Assembly: GCA_022708505.1 (NCBI GenBank)
Contig: JAKIYP010000001.1
Location: 1-64,000 of the forward strand
Origin: Bacteroidota bacterium
GTDB taxonomy: Bacteria; Bacteroidota; Bacteroidia; Bacteroidales; Paludibacteraceae
Direction of reading: 5' to 3'
Length of the DNA: 64,000 nucleotides
Shown: positions 1 to 8,700 of the stretch, piece after piece
Position numbering within the stretch: position 1 is the first letter of the stretch
How the letters are laid out: each line of letters starts with the position of its first letter
Translations under genes and position numbers: made by a program
Notes under the pieces: model-generated
What the model saw: only the letters and a program-made list of their open reading frames with translations
The model's database searches: none
Told to the model about the DNA's origin: nothing

Positions 1-1304
1 GCAAGAGCACATAAACCGGCGTTATAGTTAGCATCAGCATTTTTAGCATCAATCTGCAGTGCTTTATTGAAAAGACCGGCAGCCTCATCAACTTTACCTT
101 GTTGGAATTTAACTGCACCCAGGTTGTTGAATGATCTGAGGTCTGAGCTGTAAAGTTCAGTTGCTTTTTTGTAGATTGCCGCTTTTTCATCCAGATTTTC
201 TGTTAATGTCGCTGCATAAAGCAATTCTTCAACTGATAATTTAGACGCATCTTCTTTGGCAAGATTAGCAATTTCGGCATCTGATTTTCCGGTTACCTTC
301 ACCATCAATTTCAATTGAGAACGACGAAGTTTAGGCAACACCTCATCAGCGATTTGTTTGAATGCTGCTGAAAGATTTTTGATTTCACGTTCGCGTTGTT
401 CCGGATCTGTATACATAGAGAGCACGCGCAGAATCAGTTGTTTGTCCTGAATATCTGATTTCTCCATCAATTTCTGGAAACCATCCCAGTCTTCCGGAGT
501 AAATCTTGATTCGATAGTCAGCGGAGAGTTAAGTTTTTTCAATTCAGCATTCAGGAACTTTTCAGTTTCTTTCTGACGTTTTTCGGCCAAACCTGTATTC
601 AAATCAACAGCTCCATCAGGAGAAGCATAAGCAGAAACTTTCAGGCTTTCCACTGATTTATTCAGTTCGTTTTTGGCTTCAACAATTTTGTTTGTCAACG
701 CTTTGATTTGATCTGTAGTAGTTTCAGATTTACGAACAGTTGATTGTTGGATAAGGAAAAGAATTTCGGCATCGGTCATTTCCATGATGTCGCGAACGAA
801 CTCATCAGCAATAATAGCTGCTGTCAGCCCGTCTTTACCTTTTTGGAGAAGTTCTGAAGTTGCAATCACGCCATCAGCCACTTTTACCGGTTTCAAATCA
901 TATTCTTTCTTTTTGCTTTTCACATGAAAATAAAGATACAATTCTGAAACAGCCATAGCAGGCACATAATCAAATGAAGCATTCATGGTGTAAGTACCAC
1001 CTGCTTTATAAGAAATCACGTTGTCATTTCCTACCACTTTTTCTCCCTGGAATACACTCGGAGTCGATTTAACTGAATCGCCATTGCTCATCTTCAATAC
1101 AGGTGTTACTGTAACGATGGCATTTTTCTGGAAATACTTCACTGGGAAAGTTCCTGTGATCGTAGCATCTACCTTACCGGCTTTGGTTTCAAGCGGATTA
1201 GGCGTACATGTGAACATGCTCGGATCAAGATCGCCAAGATTCTTACATGAGCTGAACACAATAGCTACTAATATTGATAGCCCAAATAATAATTGTTTTT
1301 TCAT
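1..1304 (-). CDS. OmpA-like / TPR lipoprotein, partial (C-terminus beyond window)
   Basis: Open frame running off the left edge, about 434 codons visible. The N-terminus starts MKKQLLFGLSILVAIVFSSC, a signal peptide ending in a lipobox with Cys20, so the protein is probably lipid-anchored. A beta-rich middle follows, then a stretch with VSAYASPDGA and a neighbouring helix (residues about 215-250), which resembles the OmpA-type peptidoglycan-binding fold of Bacteroidales outer-membrane proteins. The visible end holds TPR-like repeats (FNNLGAVKFQQGKVDEAAG, then DANYNAGLCAL). A structural role linking outer membrane and cell wall is inferred. Substrate or partner is unknown. Confidence 0.75.
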   Translation of the reverse strand, partial: MKKQLLFGLSILVAIVFSSCKNLGDLDPSMFTCTPNPLETKAGKVDATITGTFPVKYFQKNAIVTVTPVLKMSNGDSVKSTPSVFQGEKVVGNDNVISYKAGGTYTMNASFDYVPAMAVSELYLYFHVKSKKKEYDLKPVKVADGVIATSELLQKGKDGLTAAIIADEFVRDIMEMTDAEILFLIQQSTVRKSETTTDQIKALTNKIVEAKNELNKSVESLKVSAYASPDGAVDLNTGLAEKRQKETEKFLNAELKKLNSPLTIESRFTPEDWDGFQKLMEKSDIQDKQLILRVLSMYTDPEQREREIKNLSAAFKQIADEVLPKLRRSQLKLMVKVTGKSDAEIANLAKEDASKLSVEELLYAATLTENLDEKAAIYKKATELYSSDLRSFNNLGAVKFQQGKVDEAAGLFNKALQIDAKNADANYNAGLCAL

Positions 1305-1360
1305 ACCGAAATTGTTATTAATTGATTGATTTATTATAATTTAATTTTCTTAACCTGTTG

Positions 1361-1368
1361 CAAAGATA
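1361..1368 (-). promoter_or_regulatory. Bacteroidetes -7 box (TATCTTTG) for the TPR lipoprotein gene
   Basis: On the minus strand this reads TATCTTTG, matching TAnnTTTG, 57 bases before the start codon at 1304. No clear TTTG -33 element lies 19 bases upstream, so the call rests on the -7 box alone. Confidence 0.5.
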
Positions 1369-1424
1369 AAAATTTCATTTCAATAATACATTGAATGATA
1401 AGAAATTTTTAGAAATAAAGCAAA

Positions 1425-2915
1425 CTATTTGAAAAATGCCTTAAAAATATCGTTTCCATTTGCAAATATCAACAAAGAAAACAGTAATAGCATCCCGGCA
1501 GTTTGCGCATATTCCATAAACTTTTCCCCCGGCTTGCGACCGGTAATCATTTCATACAGTAGAAACATCACATGCCCTCCATCTAACGCCGGTATGGGTA
1601 AAAAGTTCATAAAGGCCAGTATAACTGACAATAGGGCAGTCATCGACCAAAAAATCTGCCAGTCCCAGGTATTCGGGAACATTTTCCCGATACTTCCGAA
1701 GCCACCCACTTGTTTTGAACCTTCTTTTGTAAATACCAGTTTGAATTGTTTCACATAGCTGACCAATGTTTCCCATCCGAGAGATATCCCGGCCGGTATG
1801 GACTCAAAAAAGCCGTATTCAGTTTTCTTGGTTTCAAAATAATTGAATACCGGTTGTAATGTGACACCCATTTTGGCATTATCGGTCAGATTGAGTTTAG
1901 TTGTTTGTAGCGCACCGTTCCGGTAAAAAGAAACAGCCACGGCAGTACCAGCAAAGTTTTCCAGCTCCACGGCTATATCCTGAAAAACACTACATTGCCT
2001 TTCATTGATGGCGACCACACTGTCGCCATGTTGTAATCCGGCAGCTTCAGCCGGTGTTCCGGGTTGTACTTCTTCGACCACAAAAGGATAACGAACCGAA
2101 ATTAAATTCATTTCTTCCGCAGCCAGTATCTGCTGGGCAAAATCAACCGGCAGTTGAATGTTTACCTCCATACTGTCACCACGCAATACCTGCACATTTC
2201 TTTTACCATCGATCAAAATTTTCTCGACAAAGTCAGCACGCTGTTCAACCGGTTCTCCGTTGACGGATAACACTTTATCTCCCTGTTGGAATCCATGTGC
2301 AACCATGGTTGGAGAAAATTGTAATCCATAACGGGCATTTTCAAAAGGCAGGTACTCCTGTCCCCACGTAAACAGCACCATGGCATAAATTACCATCGCA
2401 AGAATGAAATTCACCAATACGCCTCCAATGATTATCGGCAAGCGCTGCCATACCGGACGGGAACGATATTCCCAACTCTGCGGAGGTAAAGCCATTTGGG
2501 TTTTATCCATCGATTCATCAATCATTCCCGCGATCTTACAATAACCACCTAATGGCAACCAGCCTATTCCCCATTCTGTGGACTCTGGGTGTTTTCTCCA
2601 GTCATCATCCGGCAATTCGTTCAAAGGAATCAATTCCATCAGAGGTTTACCTTTGGCATCCACCATCCCCACACCTTCAGAGTTTACCATCTGGCGCTCG
2701 TTTGCCGGGACATTGGGAGCGAAAAACTTCACATCCCATTTACCATTTATTTTCTTGGCCCTGATCAGTGAGAATCTGGGATTGAAAAACATATAGAATT
2801 TATCAACCCTGACCTTGAAAAGCCGGGCAAAGAAAAAATGCCCGAATTCATGCAGGAAAACCAGAATCGATAAACTGAGTATCAGTTGCAGTGTTTTAAT
2901 TAAGAAAGTTTCCAT
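1425..2915 (-). CDS. rseP: RIP metalloprotease RseP (site-2 protease, M50)
   Basis: Intramembrane zinc protease of 496 aa that cleaves membrane-anchored anti-sigma factors or signal-peptide remnants. The HExxH zinc motif (HEFGH) is at residues 22-26 in the first membrane helix, and the second metal motif LDG is at about 444-446 within NFLPIPALDGGH. Between them lie two PDZ-like domains (about 195-345), as in E. coli RseP. It is slightly longer than the 450-aa E. coli enzyme because of an insertion at residues 55-115. It is the last gene of an M23-dxr-rseP run, 21 bases after dxr; the dxr-rseP pairing is common in bacteria. Confidence 0.95.
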   Translation of the reverse strand: METFLIKTLQLILSLSILVFLHEFGHFFFARLFKVRVDKFYMFFNPRFSLIRAKKINGKWDVKFFAPNVPANERQMVNSEGVGMVDAKGKPLMELIPLNELPDDDWRKHPESTEWGIGWLPLGGYCKIAGMIDESMDKTQMALPPQSWEYRSRPVWQRLPIIIGGVLVNFILAMVIYAMVLFTWGQEYLPFENARYGLQFSPTMVAHGFQQGDKVLSVNGEPVEQRADFVEKILIDGKRNVQVLRGDSMEVNIQLPVDFAQQILAAEEMNLISVRYPFVVEEVQPGTPAEAAGLQHGDSVVAINERQCSVFQDIAVELENFAGTAVAVSFYRNGALQTTKLNLTDNAKMGVTLQPVFNYFETKKTEYGFFESIPAGISLGWETLVSYVKQFKLVFTKEGSKQVGGFGSIGKMFPNTWDWQIFWSMTALLSVILAFMNFLPIPALDGGHVMFLLYEMITGRKPGEKFMEYAQTAGMLLLFSLLIFANGNDIFKAFFK

Positions 2916-2936
2916 TTATGTGTTTGATTTGTTTTT

Positions 2937-4100
2937 TTATTGTTTTATCATGCTCGCAGCCATGTTTCGGGCCTCGCGGTCGGTTTGCACATAGTCATCG
3001 TAGACAGGTTTCTGTATAAAAGGCATCTTAGCCATTACCGATTCGATGATATCGCTCATTTCAAGAAAACCGGTTTTCCCCTTCAAAAATGCTGCCACAA
3101 CTACTTCATTGGCTGCATTCAGGATACAGGGCATGTTTCCTCCCCTGTCGATTGCCTCGTAAGCAAAGGCAAGGTTACGGAACCGTTCCATATCCGGTTT
3201 TTCGAATGTAAAATGGGGGTACAGACTGAAGTCTAATCGTGGAAAATTACTCGGCACCCGTTCAGGATAGGTAAATGCATACTGAATGGGTAGTTTCATG
3301 TCGGGCAGTCCCATTTGTGCTTTGATGGAACTATCGGCAAACTGAACCATAGAATGGATGATGGACTGAGGATGTACAACTACTTCTATTTGCCGGGGAG
3401 AAACACCAAACAACCATTTGGCTTCTATCACCTCAAAGCCTTTATTCATCATACTGGCCGAATCAATGGTGATTTTGGCTCCCATATCCCAGTTGGGATG
3501 TTTGAGCGCCTGAGCCGGTGTCACATGTGCGAGTTCATTCCAGTTATAGGTACGAAACGGTCCGCCTGAAGCTGTTAGAATCAACTTCTCGACCGGATTA
3601 TTTCCTTCTCCCACCAGGCATTGAAAAATCGCTGCATGTTCAGAATCAACAGGAATGATGGTCGCACGATATTGCTGACACAACTCATTAATCAACTCTC
3701 CCGCCACAACCAGGGTTTCCTTATTTGCCAACGCAATTCTTTTGCCGGCTTTTGCCGCGTGTATCGTCGGTTTCAGTCCTGCATAACCTACCATAGCTGT
3801 CAGCACAATATCCACCGGCTCCATTTCGGCTACCTGCGCGATGGCATCGGCACCTGCGAATGTTTTAACAGGTAAATCCGCCAAGGCTTCTTTTAATCGC
3901 GGATATAGTTGCTCGTTGGCAATGACCACCATTTCCGGCTGAAAACGCCGGGCCTGACTGATTAGCAAGTCGACATTATTTCCTGCAGTGAGCGCATATA
4001 CCTCAAACAAGGAAGGATTAGCTTCAATGACTTCCAGCGCCTGAGTTCCGATAGAACCCGTAGAGCCAAGAATGGCAATGTTTTTTTTCAGCGGTGCCAA
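2937..4100 (-). CDS. dxr: 1-deoxy-D-xylulose 5-phosphate reductoisomerase
   Basis: Second enzyme of the non-mevalonate (MEP) isoprenoid pathway, converting DXP to MEP with NADPH. At 387 aa it has the usual family length. The NADPH-binding GSTGSIGTQ is at residues 12-20. The central NKETLVVAGE, the metal and substrate motif around SEHAAIFQ, and DSASMMNKGFEVIEAKWLF are intact. It lies between the M23-like gene (27 bases upstream) and rseP. A later MEP-pathway gene, ispF, is elsewhere in the window at 49390-49875. Confidence 0.97.
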   Translation of the reverse strand: MAPLKKNIAILGSTGSIGTQALEVIEANPSLFEVYALTAGNNVDLLISQARRFQPEMVVIANEQLYPRLKEALADLPVKTFAGADAIAQVAEMEPVDIVLTAMVGYAGLKPTIHAAKAGKRIALANKETLVVAGELINELCQQYRATIIPVDSEHAAIFQCLVGEGNNPVEKLILTASGGPFRTYNWNELAHVTPAQALKHPNWDMGAKITIDSASMMNKGFEVIEAKWLFGVSPRQIEVVVHPQSIIHSMVQFADSSIKAQMGLPDMKLPIQYAFTYPERVPSNFPRLDFSLYPHFTFEKPDMERFRNLAFAYEAIDRGGNMPCILNAANEVVVAAFLKGKTGFLEMSDIIESVMAKMPFIQKPVYDDYVQTDREARNMAASMIKQ

Positions 4101-4127
4101 ATTATCTGTTATTGATTGAATTTAAAG

Positions 4128-4994
4128 TTAAAAAATTATCACCTCTTCCGGGTTGACCGGTTTTCCCTGTTTCCACAACTCAAAGCTGAAGTGATTACCT
4201 GATTTTGTTTCAGTTTCATCTCCGGTAAATGCGATCACTTCACCTGCCTTCACCATATCTCCGGGTTTCTTCAGTAACTGAGTATTGTGTTTATAGATCG
4301 AAATGTAGTTATCTTCATGCTGAATATGCATAACCCATCCGTAAGTAAACGAATAGGATGTGTACACAACAGTCCCGGCCAACACGCTAACCACTGCTTC
4401 CCGCGGTGCGGTTACGATGGAAATGCCGTATATTTTATCCTGTGCATTGAAAGACGACGAAATTACACCTTTAACAGGTTTAAAAAACACCAATACCTTT
4501 TCAACTTCTTTATAGGCGAGAGATGCAAGGTTATATTTTTCTTCCGCTTCGTAGCGTTCAACAAATTCTTTTTCCGCCTTCGACTTCTCCATCATGATTT
4601 CAGCCCGCTCCTTGAGAGGGATCGTATCATTCATCTGAACCGAATCATGTTCAATATCTCCAGAAATAATCCCTTTGACTACTTCAAGATATGTAGATTG
4701 CATTTCCATCTGACTGAGCAGGGAATCGACCTGCATTGACTTACCGATAATCTCGAGGCGATCATCCGGACTTCCATAACCCGGGAGATAATATTTGAGA
4801 GGTGTATAGATGATTATAGAAGCGAGAATAAAAAAGGTAATCAGGATAAAGAAAGAGGCATATAAAAAAACGGAGAATCTGGACAACCGGACATGCCAGG
4901 ACTCCTCCAGGGTATTTTCGTTCAACACCGAAACCCGGTACTGAAAACGTATCTTCCTGAGGAAATTTCTCCATTTATTCTTTTTTACTTTCAC
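4128..4994 (-). CDS. M23-family (LytM-like) envelope protein, probably catalytically inactive
   Basis: 288 aa with a cytoplasmic basic N-terminus, one membrane helix (about residues 42-68), a helical segment with coiled-coil character (about 85-170) and a C-terminal LytM fold. The fold is recognisable from YGISIVTAPREAVVSVLAGTV through HFSFELWKQGKPVNPEEVI. In active M23 peptidases the zinc is held by HxxxD and HxH. Here the first pair reads IYGIS and the last reads HFS, so three ligands are replaced; only the His of YKHN and the first His of HFS remain. This resembles regulatory LytM proteins such as EnvC or NlpD. A scaffold or amidase-activator role is inferred. Confidence 0.8.
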   Translation of the reverse strand: MKVKKNKWRNFLRKIRFQYRVSVLNENTLEESWHVRLSRFSVFLYASFFILITFFILASIIIYTPLKYYLPGYGSPDDRLEIIGKSMQVDSLLSQMEMQSTYLEVVKGIISGDIEHDSVQMNDTIPLKERAEIMMEKSKAEKEFVERYEAEEKYNLASLAYKEVEKVLVFFKPVKGVISSSFNAQDKIYGISIVTAPREAVVSVLAGTVVYTSYSFTYGWVMHIQHEDNYISIYKHNTQLLKKPGDMVKAGEVIAFTGDETETKSGNHFSFELWKQGKPVNPEEVIIF

Positions 4995-5040
4995 GTGAAA
5001 TGATTATACATTATGTCGATTGAGTACAGTCTGGTATTTA

Positions 5041-5104
5041 TGTCTGATGTCTGATGTCCAATGTCTAATGTCTAATGTCAGTCGTTAGACTTTAGACTTT
5101 ACAC
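5041..5104. repeat. Degenerate 7-bp tandem array
   Basis: In the gap 4995-5215 the sequence reads as consecutive heptamers: TGTCTGA twice, TGTCCAA, TGTCTAA twice, TGTCAGT, CGTTAGA, CTTTAGA. The 7-bp period holds throughout although the units drift. Similar arrays occur at 32824, 34189, 49341, 59375 and 59496. No gene is seen in this gap. Confidence 0.75.
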
Positions 5105-5162
5105 CTGCTTATGCAAATTAAATCATGCAAAAATAACTTATTTCAGCGGATATACAAACTTG

Positions 5163-5195
5163 AGAAGCCCAAACGCTTCACACGTTTGAGCTTCT
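5163..5195 (-). terminator. Hairpin after the V-ATPase operon, possible terminator
   Basis: A 13-bp stem with one mismatch (arms 5163-5175 and 5183-5195, 7-base loop) lies 20 bases past the ntpK stop. It has no clear T-run on the minus strand. Its right side (5175-5190) matches 15 of 16 bases at 8178-8193, the end of the four-helix-bundle cassette, so it may instead be a member of that repeat family. Confidence 0.45.
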
Positions 5196-5215
5196 TAACA
5201 ATTTTGAATTATTTT

Positions 5216-5704
<489 letters not shown>

Positions 5705-5712
5705 TTAGAAAT

Positions 5713-7539
5713 TTACGATTGCTTTTCCACCTGTTTGAATGGCTTGTATTTCTTTCCCCCACCTTCAAATCCGGCATTTTTATAGAATTCAACAAAAGTC
5801 AGACGCATCGGATGCACAAAGCCTCCCAAACCGGCCATAAAAATATTGATCCCATGACCAATCAACAGGATCACCAACATGATAACAATATTCAACACCG
5901 GAATATCACCGCTCATTTTCATGGCCAAATCGTTGAACACAAATCCCATTACGGCTGATGAAATGCCCAATGCAAACAAACGGATGTAAGATAAGAGGTC
6001 ACCAAGCAAACCGGTTGCCATATTGTAAGCATCCCAGAGTCCGGCTCCGATATTAATCAACGGATTACGTTTGATGTCATTCAAAATAAACACGAATATT
6101 CCTCCCAGCCCGCCAAATCCATAATACAGATATTTGGTTACCTGCGAATCAATTTCCATGAAATTCGAAACCGCGAAAGTTCCTCCCATTCCCAATATGA
6201 TGATTAGCCAACCCCATGACGATAGTGAAGAAGCAAAACCAAAACGGATGACCTGTCCGATTGCTTTAATGAACATACCGAATAAAATCTGCACTACTCC
6301 AATAATCAGGGCTGTATAAAACAATTGATTCGAATCCAGCATGACCACCTTGAACTTTTCCAGCCACGGAATATCCGCTTCAATCAAGTTGAAACCGAGG
6401 AATGTTCCACTCACGAAACCAAGAATAACCGTTGAGACTCCCAACCAGATGGCAAGCGAGAAAACCGGTTTCATGGAAGGTTTAGCTTTTTTTCGCATGA
6501 AAACAGCTGCAAGTATAAAAATTAAGCCGTATGCTGTATCTCCCACACATAACCCAAAGAACAACAGGAAAAACGGAGCAAAAAACGGAGTGAGGTCAAT
6601 TTCCCTGTAATTAGGCAAATCGTATAACTCACCAATCATTTCGTATAACCTCGCAAATTTGTTATTTTTAAGCTTAATGGGTACTTGCTCTTCATTTGTC
6701 GGTTCAGCAGACTCAAAATAAACATCCGAAGATTCAAGGTATTCTTCTAAAACCGAAACATTTTCCTCCGGGCACCAACCTTCGAGCAACATTACCTTAT
6801 CTTCGACCTCTGAACGGGTATTCAAAACTACTTTTGAAAAATCAATTTCACCAGAAATCTCATCACTGTAAGCCTGCAGAGCATTGTAATGTTCAACAGC
6901 AAACTTCCGGATATTAGCTTTAACACGCGTGATTTCGTCCTGTATTGATTTAATTTCCATTTTGATTTCATCCGCATTCTTTTCTGAAAGTTTGACCGGA
7001 TCTGCATCGATATTAACTTCATCCCCCAATTTGTTCACCGTCACAAAATAACGAAGCGTACCAACTGTATCAATTTCAAATACATTGTACAACATTTCCC
7101 ATTCCGGATCAAATTTACGTACATTGCAGCAGAAAAATCTCAACTCAAAACCGGCCTCCTGTAGTGTCTGTAATCTATCGGCAGAAAAACTGCCCCACAC
7201 TTCCATCCTCTCCCACTCTCTTTCGGCTGATTGCAGTTTTTGATTGAGTGACTCGAGTAGTTCATACTGTGTTTCGATGTTTTCCATCAGCATTTTGCCT
7301 TCAACAACTGCACCGGCAGTTTTTGGAGTCACATCTTTCTGTAACTCTGTCTGCAATTGTCTGAGCAAAGATTTCAGTTTTGAACTCAACTGCATTTGCT
7401 GGTTCAACGATTCATTCTCCGACACACCTTCCGATTTCTCTATAATATGCAGCACCCCGATTTCCCTTATTTTATCAAGGAAATCAAGGTATATCTGATG
7501 ATAAACCAGAAAGGAATATTTTCGCATCTTTACAATCAT
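5713..7539 (-). CDS. ntpI: V-type ATP synthase subunit I (stator membrane subunit)
   Basis: 608 aa, similar to bacterial NtpI (a-subunit homologue). The N-terminal half (1-310) is soluble and largely helical with coiled-coil stretches; the C-terminal half has about seven to eight membrane helices. Family-typical segments include LTPFFAPFFLLFFGLCVGD, GDLLSYIRLFALGISSAVMG (containing the conserved Arg needed for ion transfer) and GHGINIFMAGLGGFVHPMRL. Its start overlaps the end of ntpD by 4 bases, which suggests translational coupling. Confidence 0.95.
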   Translation of the reverse strand: MIVKMRKYSFLVYHQIYLDFLDKIREIGVLHIIEKSEGVSENESLNQQMQLSSKLKSLLRQLQTELQKDVTPKTAGAVVEGKMLMENIETQYELLESLNQKLQSAEREWERMEVWGSFSADRLQTLQEAGFELRFFCCNVRKFDPEWEMLYNVFEIDTVGTLRYFVTVNKLGDEVNIDADPVKLSEKNADEIKMEIKSIQDEITRVKANIRKFAVEHYNALQAYSDEISGEIDFSKVVLNTRSEVEDKVMLLEGWCPEENVSVLEEYLESSDVYFESAEPTNEEQVPIKLKNNKFARLYEMIGELYDLPNYREIDLTPFFAPFFLLFFGLCVGDTAYGLIFILAAVFMRKKAKPSMKPVFSLAIWLGVSTVILGFVSGTFLGFNLIEADIPWLEKFKVVMLDSNQLFYTALIIGVVQILFGMFIKAIGQVIRFGFASSLSSWGWLIIILGMGGTFAVSNFMEIDSQVTKYLYYGFGGLGGIFVFILNDIKRNPLINIGAGLWDAYNMATGLLGDLLSYIRLFALGISSAVMGFVFNDLAMKMSGDIPVLNIVIMLVILLIGHGINIFMAGLGGFVHPMRLTFVEFYKNAGFEGGGKKYKPFKQVEKQS

Positions 7540-8144
7540 AACACTTCCTCCTCTTTGAGTTTTTGCTGACGCGATTTTACTATCTTTTGAGAGGATTTGG
7601 AAAGATTTTCTTCGTCCTCCATAAATCTTTTAATCTTCAGGATGGCATCTTCATAGCCCGGGATCTGTACTTTCTCAAATAAATTTACCTTCTGTGTTGT
7701 CTTCTTGCGGGCATATTCGAGTAGCTGAATTTTCTCTTCGCAAAAAACCTGTTCAATCCCGATTTGTGCCAACTCTTTCAACAATGCAAGCCCATCGGCA
7801 AACCATTTCGGGGCGTTGAACATACTGTAAGGCTTAATCTCATATACCACTTCATCCAGAACAGGAATACGTACCGCAGCAATTTTTTTGATGCTCATTT
7901 TCACATCTACAACCTTCAGCAAACCGGTATCGAACTCACCCCACAAAGCTACCATCTTATCATAGGAAACAATGCGGTTTTCCAGTTCCTGCTCCAGTCG
8001 TTTATTCTCATCCTTGGCTTTTTTCACTTCGACGCGCAGGGCACTTTCCTTGTTTTTTATTGTAGGAAGTGCACGCACACGCATCTTCAGGTTTTTTTCC
8101 AAAGCCTGCAGGGATGTTTTGTTATATTGAAATTGTATCGCCAT
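7536..8144 (-). CDS. ntpD: V-type ATP synthase subunit D (central stalk)
   Basis: 202 aa, almost entirely helical, with the long N- and C-terminal coiled coils expected for the D subunit that forms the rotor axle inside the A3B3 head. The N-terminal YNKTSLQALEKNLKMRVRAL resembles the conserved T-K-xx-L start of the family. It normally follows ntpB closely, but here a 490-bp inverted-repeat cassette separates them. Confidence 0.85.
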   Translation of the reverse strand: MAIQFQYNKTSLQALEKNLKMRVRALPTIKNKESALRVEVKKAKDENKRLEQELENRIVSYDKMVALWGEFDTGLLKVVDVKMSIKKIAAVRIPVLDEVVYEIKPYSMFNAPKWFADGLALLKELAQIGIEQVFCEEKIQLLEYARKKTTQKVNLFEKVQIPGYEDAILKIKRFMEDEENLSKSSQKIVKSRQQKLKEEEVL

Positions 8145-8164
8145 TTTTTTACGTTTGTTAGGTT

Positions 8165-8654
8165 GCCGTTAGTTGGTGCTTCGCACGTTTGAGGGCTGCG
8201 CTGTTTTATTGTTGTTTTGGTTTATCATTTTTTTGTAAATACTTTATAAAAGCCAATATCTTTTGTGATAAACTGTAACATTTATCTCTCAATTGTTTAG
8301 CAATAATTTCATCTACATATTTTAAATCCTCTGCTACATATAGCATACTTTTAACTTCACCACAGGAACCATACGAGATATTTAGAAAATTAATAAACTG
8401 TTTATTATCTTTTGAAATTTGTCCTTTTTCAAAACCTTCTGCAATATTATTCATAATAGAAATAGACGCCCTCTGGATTTGACTTTTAAAATCAAAATCC
8501 CTGTTTTTTTCAAACAACTTATAAACATCAATAACCAGCATTCTCGACAATTGCCAAACTATCAAATCCTCATAACGCTGAATCATAACAAAAAATTTAT
8601 AGTTAGCAATACAACAAAATAAACCCCTTAACGTGCGAAGCACCAACTAACGGC
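8165..8654. mobile_element. Inverted-repeat cassette carrying a four-helix-bundle gene, inserted in the V-ATPase operon
   Basis: A perfect 25-bp inverted repeat bounds the element: left arm 8165-8189 and right arm 8630-8654 (the left arm begins GCCGTTAGTTGGTGCTTCGC). Each arm contains the small hairpin GTGC-TTC-GCAC. The only gene inside is the four-helix-bundle CDS, in operon orientation. A partial third copy of the repeat lies at 8682-8696, five bases before the ntpB stop. No transposase is present, so movement would need help in trans. Confidence 0.75.
8206..8586 (-). CDS. Four-helix-bundle protein (23S rRNA intervening-sequence protein family)
   Basis: 126 aa from the ATG at 8586. The longer frame to 8646 would place the start inside the inverted repeat, and family members begin close to RYEDLIVWQ. 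Conserved family positions are visible: LIVWQ near the start, FDFKSQIQRASISIMNNIAEG in the middle, and FLNISYGSCGEVKSML after it. The family was first found in insertions within 23S rRNA genes and is related to Avd of diversity-generating retroelements; its function is unclear. The gene fills the cassette between ntpB and ntpD and has no link to ATPase function. Confidence 0.88.
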   Translation of the reverse strand: MIQRYEDLIVWQLSRMLVIDVYKLFEKNRDFDFKSQIQRASISIMNNIAEGFEKGQISKDNKQFINFLNISYGSCGEVKSMLYVAEDLKYVDEIIAKQLRDKCYSLSQKILAFIKYLQKNDKPKQQ

Positions 8655-8681
8655 ATAGCCCTAAAAACGGCGAAGCCCTAA

Positions 8682-8696
8682 AACGTGCGAAGCACC
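8682..8696. repeat. Partial third copy of the cassette repeat
   Basis: AACGTGCGAAGCACC occurs here and at 8630-8644 in direct orientation, with GGC-AAGCCCTAAAA-like spacers between. The ntpB-proximal end of the cassette is therefore composite, which suggests repeated insertion or local duplication. Confidence 0.6.
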
Positions 8697-8700
8697 TCTT

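Noticed and set aside
5041..5104. CRISPR array
   Set aside because: The units are only 7 bp, contiguous and without spacers. No CRISPR repeats or cas genes are seen anywhere in the window.
8206..8586. Avd component of a diversity-generating retroelement
   Set aside because: The protein is of the related four-helix-bundle family, but no reverse transcriptase, template repeat or variable repeat is present in the window.
8586..8646. Longer start for the four-helix-bundle protein
   Set aside because: The extra 20 residues would be encoded mostly by the flanking inverted repeat, and family members start near the inner Met.
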